Origin: Bacteroidales bacterium
GTDB lineage: Bacteria > Bacteroidota > Bacteroidia > Bacteroidales > Muribaculaceae
Direction of reading: 5' to 3'
Assembly: GCA_014800795.1 (NCBI GenBank)
Contig: JAAVFL010000048.1
Coordinates: forward strand, 20,161 to 84,160
Length of the DNA stretch: 64,000 nt
Shown: positions 61,597 to 64,000 of the stretch, piece after piece
Layout: the number at the start of each line of letters is the position of its first letter
Position numbering within the stretch: position 1 is the stretch's first letter
The notes under the pieces: generated by a model
Told to the model about the DNA's origin: nothing
What the model saw: the letters and a program-made list of their open reading frames with translations, nothing else
Database searches by the model: none
Made by a program: the position numbers and the translations under genes

Positions 61597-61690
61597 CGGG
61601 AATATCAAACGCTGTCAGCATGAAACCAGCCGTCTGATTTGTAGTGTGATATTATTTTGCAGCTCTTTCTCTGCTTTTAACTTTCCTTTT

Positions 61691-62896
61691 TCAGCGGACA
61701 CACACTTTGGCGCTCTGCCCCGGGCCTGCCACGATGTAGACACCGGCGGGAAGCTCTACCGTTACGGTTTCCCCGGTGGCCATCGCCACGCGCTTCACTA
61801 CGGCTCCGGCAGGGGTCACCACCTCCACCGTAACGGCGTTGTCGGCGCTCACCGTCAGGCCGCCCGCAGCGGGTGTGCAGCTCCACGGCTGAGTCGCGTC
61901 AGCCTCCGCTGTCTCGACACCTGCTCCGGGAGCATCATACTCCACGATCTCTCCGAAATCTTTCCAACCCTCGGCGGCAGCGTAAAGCTCGCGCGAACCT
62001 GCGGGGACATGCAGCGTCATCGTCTGAGGTTTGAAACCCTCACTTCCGGGAAAAGTTCTGGAGTCGTACTTCATCTCACATGGTGTCCTCTCCTCAACAA
62101 ACACATCTTTCAACATAGGATTGTCTGCAAAGGCGTCGAATTCAATTTTCACCAGATTCCTGTCGTTCCATTTCTTAAATGTAATCTTTTCAAGCGCAGG
62201 AAGATCACTGAAAGAATTTTTTGTTGTATATGGCGGATATTCGAATGTAATTTCCCTAAGCGACGGCATTTCCCTGAAACTGTAGTCGACATTCTCGCTT
62301 TCGCACAGATCTATCTCTACAACATTGGGTAGATGGCGGAAACTGTTTTCAACGCGCGCGATCGTCGCATCTTTTGGAAAATTAAGGCATTCAATACCGA
62401 TACCATTGAAACTATTACGGAAATTTGCAGGGACCCTATCGCTCATCCCTAATTGTAGATTCGAGAGTGATGGCAACTCGGTCACACATTCAATGTAGGC
62501 TTCAATGTTTCCGCCTGTTATACTTTTAAGGTTCGGTAAATTATTCAGAGCGTAGGTTATGGCAAGAAGATTTCCGAGATTAATAGATTCAAGACTTTGA
62601 AAGTCTTTATCTTCAAAGAATGAGGACCTCAAAGCTATTATCTGATACGTGTTATCCTTGTATGCTACCGACGATGGAACTGAAAGCTCCTGGGTAGAGC
62701 AGACCTCTGCATACCGTGAATCAGTTATGCCGATCAAATCTGCATACCCTGATGATGGGTTAGAATCGGAACTTTCATTATCGTCAAGGTTATATATGAA
62801 GCCATCAATCTCCACATTATCGTAGCGTACTGAATCAGCCTTTGCCCCGGACAAGCAAAACAGCATACACAGCATTATTAAAAGATTCTTTTTCAT
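61691..62896 (-). CDS. BspA-like leucine-rich repeat surface protein 1
   Basis: A 401-residue secreted LRR protein. The signal peptide (MKKNLLIMLCMLFCLSGAKA) is followed by BspA-type irregular LRR units (ALNNLPNLKSITGG, SFRHLPNVVEIDLCES, SFSDLPALEKITFKKW), a linker with MTLHVPAGSRELYAAAEGWKDFGEIVEY, and a C-terminal domain (AVTVEVVTPAGAVVKRVAMA, PAGVYIVAGPGQSAKVCVR) like a type IX secretion sorting tail. Such proteins bind host or microbial surfaces. It is 40 bp downstream of a paralog, and both share a near-identical 3' cassette. A T9SS was not seen in this window. Confidence 0.8.
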   Translation of the reverse strand: MKKNLLIMLCMLFCLSGAKADSVRYDNVEIDGFIYNLDDNESSDSNPSSGYADLIGITDSRYAEVCSTQELSVPSSVAYKDNTYQIIALRSSFFEDKDFQSLESINLGNLLAITYALNNLPNLKSITGGNIEAYIECVTELPSLSNLQLGMSDRVPANFRNSFNGIGIECLNFPKDATIARVENSFRHLPNVVEIDLCESENVDYSFREMPSLREITFEYPPYTTKNSFSDLPALEKITFKKWNDRNLVKIEFDAFADNPMLKDVFVEERTPCEMKYDSRTFPGSEGFKPQTMTLHVPAGSRELYAAAEGWKDFGEIVEYDAPGAGVETAEADATQPWSCTPAAGGLTVSADNAVTVEVVTPAGAVVKRVAMATGETVTVELPAGVYIVAGPGQSAKVCVR

Positions 62897-63153
62897 AGGC
62901 GGTAAGTTTTTGAGGTTAAGAACAATGGTACTGAATTCAGCGGACACACACTTTGGCGCTCTGCCCCGGGCCTGCCACGATGTAGACACCGGCGGGAAGC
63001 TCTACCGTTACGGTTTCCCCGGCGGCCACCGCCACGCGCTTCAGTACGGCTCCGGCAGGGGTCACCACTTCCACCGTAACGGCGCTGTCGGCGCTCACCG
63101 TCACTCCGCCCGCAGCGGGTGTGCAGCTCCACGGCTGCACCGCGTCAGCCTCC
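61691..63153 (-). repeat. Near-identical 3' cassette shared by the two LRR genes
   Basis: 61691-61907 and 62937-63153 align with only about ten differences over roughly 217 bp, counted by eye. Both encode the C-terminal sorting-like tail. Identity falls sharply upstream in the LRR-coding parts. The two copies are direct repeats 1,246 bp apart, so recombination between them could delete or fuse the genes. Confidence 0.8.
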
Positions 63154-64000
63154 GGAGAAGCTACTCCTGCGGGATCATACTCCACGATCTCGCCGAATTC
63201 TTTCCATCCATCGGCCTCAGCGTAAAGTTCGCGCGAACCCACGGGCACATGCAGCGTCATCCGCGGAGGATAGAAACCATCCTTTTCCATTTCGCAGTAA
63301 AGAGTTCCCGGATTGCTATCTTCCACATATACATTGCTGAGCAAAGGGGTATTAAGGAATGTACCTCTTGTCATACCCAGACCTCCGTTAAGTTTTTTTA
63401 TAGTCAAACGTTCCAATTGCGGAAGATTGTAGAAGCAATAAGCACCGATACGATTATCACTGACGTTATCGATAGTGATTGTTTTGAGTTTTGGAAGATT
63501 GTAGAAACAGTATCTTCTGAGTTTACCTAAGTAACCTATGTGCAGGTCGGTCAGCTCCGGAAGATCGTAGACAGATTGTTCTGTTCCGTTCATTGATAGG
63601 TCATCAACTGAGATCTCAAGTCGTTCCACTCCGACGTTTGCAAATGAGTTTGAGTAAAGCTGTAATCTGTTATTCACTGAAAAACCGAGTGATTTAACCG
63701 ATGGAAGATCACACAATCCGTTCGGCAATACAACGCTCACAGATTCCAATCCGGAGATTTCCCCCAGATTCGGCATATTGGAGATTCCGATAGATTCAAT
63801 GTCTTCCGGAAGCTCTACATACTCGACATTATTGAAAATCTTTCTTTCCCATAATGATTCGCTCACAGAAAAAATCGTGAAGGTTCTTCCGTCATATTCT
63901 ATAGTCGACGGAAATTTCAATTCGCGGTTCTCGTTCACTTCCGCGAATTTCTCATCTGTGATATTGGTCACGATACCGCTGCCATAACCATCGTCATCGA
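62937..64000 (-). CDS. BspA-like leucine-rich repeat surface protein 2 (start outside window)
   Basis: At least 354 codons; the start lies beyond 64000, since the frame stays open through DDDGYGSGIVTNITDEKF. It has the same build as its neighbour: BspA-like LRR units (SVYDLPELTDLHIGYLGKL, CFYNLPKLKTITIDN, CFYNLPQLERLTIKKLNG), the SRELYAEADGWKEFGEIVEY segment, and a C-terminal sorting-like tail (GVYIVAGPGQSAKVCVR). The LRR halves of the two proteins are quite different while the last 70 residues are nearly the same. Confidence 0.8.
   Translation of the reverse strand, partial: DDDGYGSGIVTNITDEKFAEVNENRELKFPSTIEYDGRTFTIFSVSESLWERKIFNNVEYVELPEDIESIGISNMPNLGEISGLESVSVVLPNGLCDLPSVKSLGFSVNNRLQLYSNSFANVGVERLEISVDDLSMNGTEQSVYDLPELTDLHIGYLGKLRRYCFYNLPKLKTITIDNVSDNRIGAYCFYNLPQLERLTIKKLNGGLGMTRGTFLNTPLLSNVYVEDSNPGTLYCEMEKDGFYPPRMTLHVPVGSRELYAEADGWKEFGEIVEYDPAGVASPEADAVQPWSCTPAAGGVTVSADSAVTVEVVTPAGAVLKRVAVAAGETVTVELPAGVYIVAGPGQSAKVCVR

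Noticed and set aside
62910..63530. 206-codon plus-strand frame, similar to one at 61646-62332
   Set aside because: Both are antisense to the two LRR genes. They resemble each other because the 3' cassettes match on the other strand.
1..64000. CRISPR arrays, tRNA or rRNA genes, prophage, complete insertion sequences
   Set aside because: I looked for spaced repeats, cloverleaf-like intergenic sequence, transposases and phage genes, and saw none. The only mobile sequences are the three short inverted-repeat elements.

Overview
The window is chromosomal DNA of a Bacteroidales bacterium, probably a gut Muribaculaceae-like lineage. Four things suggest this. Promoters carry the Bacteroidota -7 box TAnnTTTG instead of -35/-10 boxes. 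A hybrid two-component regulator has the Bacteroides architecture of periplasmic sugar sensor, kinase, receiver and AraC domain. There are many lipoproteins with SGC/ASC/TSC lipoboxes. BspA-like LRR proteins end in a T9SS-like tail. The family name is inference; no rRNA or other marker fixes it. I found no tRNA, rRNA, CRISPR array, prophage or complete insertion sequence.

Layout. 1-10.9 kb is mostly housekeeping: the start of hisS, typA, a PKD-like surface lipoprotein coupled to an acyl-CoA synthetase, a TlpA-like thioredoxin lipoprotein, a VanZ-like protein, and an overlapping recJ-recQ pair. 11.2-17.0 kb is a minus-strand operon that interleaves the Tat translocase genes (tatA, tatC) with two Gfo/Idh/MocA oxidoreductases (one Tat-exported), a DUF1080 3-keto-glycoside hydrolase-like lipoprotein and a secreted TIM-barrel protein. 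It looks like an extracytoplasmic oxidative glycoside-cleavage pathway carrying its own export machinery. 17.2-25.7 kb holds purA-fur, gdhA, a NatAB-type ABC exporter, an NlpC/P60 lipoprotein, rsgA and a small winged-helix protein. 25.9-31.1 kb is a compact fructose module: fructokinase and FucP-like permease, divergent from a hybrid sensor resembling the fructose sensor of Bacteroides. A membrane-bound HTH regulator and an outer-membrane beta-barrel protein follow.

34.4-41.3 kb is the most rearranged part: corA, three copies of a short inverted-repeat element of about 185-219 bp, the abutting remnants of an Lrp/AsnC regulator and an O-acetylhomoserine sulfhydrylase, a GH106 rhamnosidase and a superoxide dismutase. 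41.6-51.8 kb holds a FadL-type porin, a Trp/Gly-rich secreted protein, an HdeD-like membrane protein, mutS2, a secreted protein with a likely alpha/alpha barrel, and rmuC. 51.9-57.7 kb is a czcBAC/cusBAC-type metal efflux operon whose adaptor has a very His-rich N-terminus. The window ends with a flavin reductase, a GH78 rhamnosidase and two tandem BspA-like LRR proteins that share an almost identical 3' cassette.

Most interesting points: the Tat plus keto-glycoside operon, the inverted-repeat element family with one copy 16 bp upstream of corA, the microhomology deletion that joined two divergent genes, a 16-bp palindrome that is the -7 box on both strands, a possible leaderless start for the NlpC/P60 gene, a perfect 52-bp palindrome after mutS2, and the shared 3' cassette of the LRR genes. 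All counts and alignments were made by eye.
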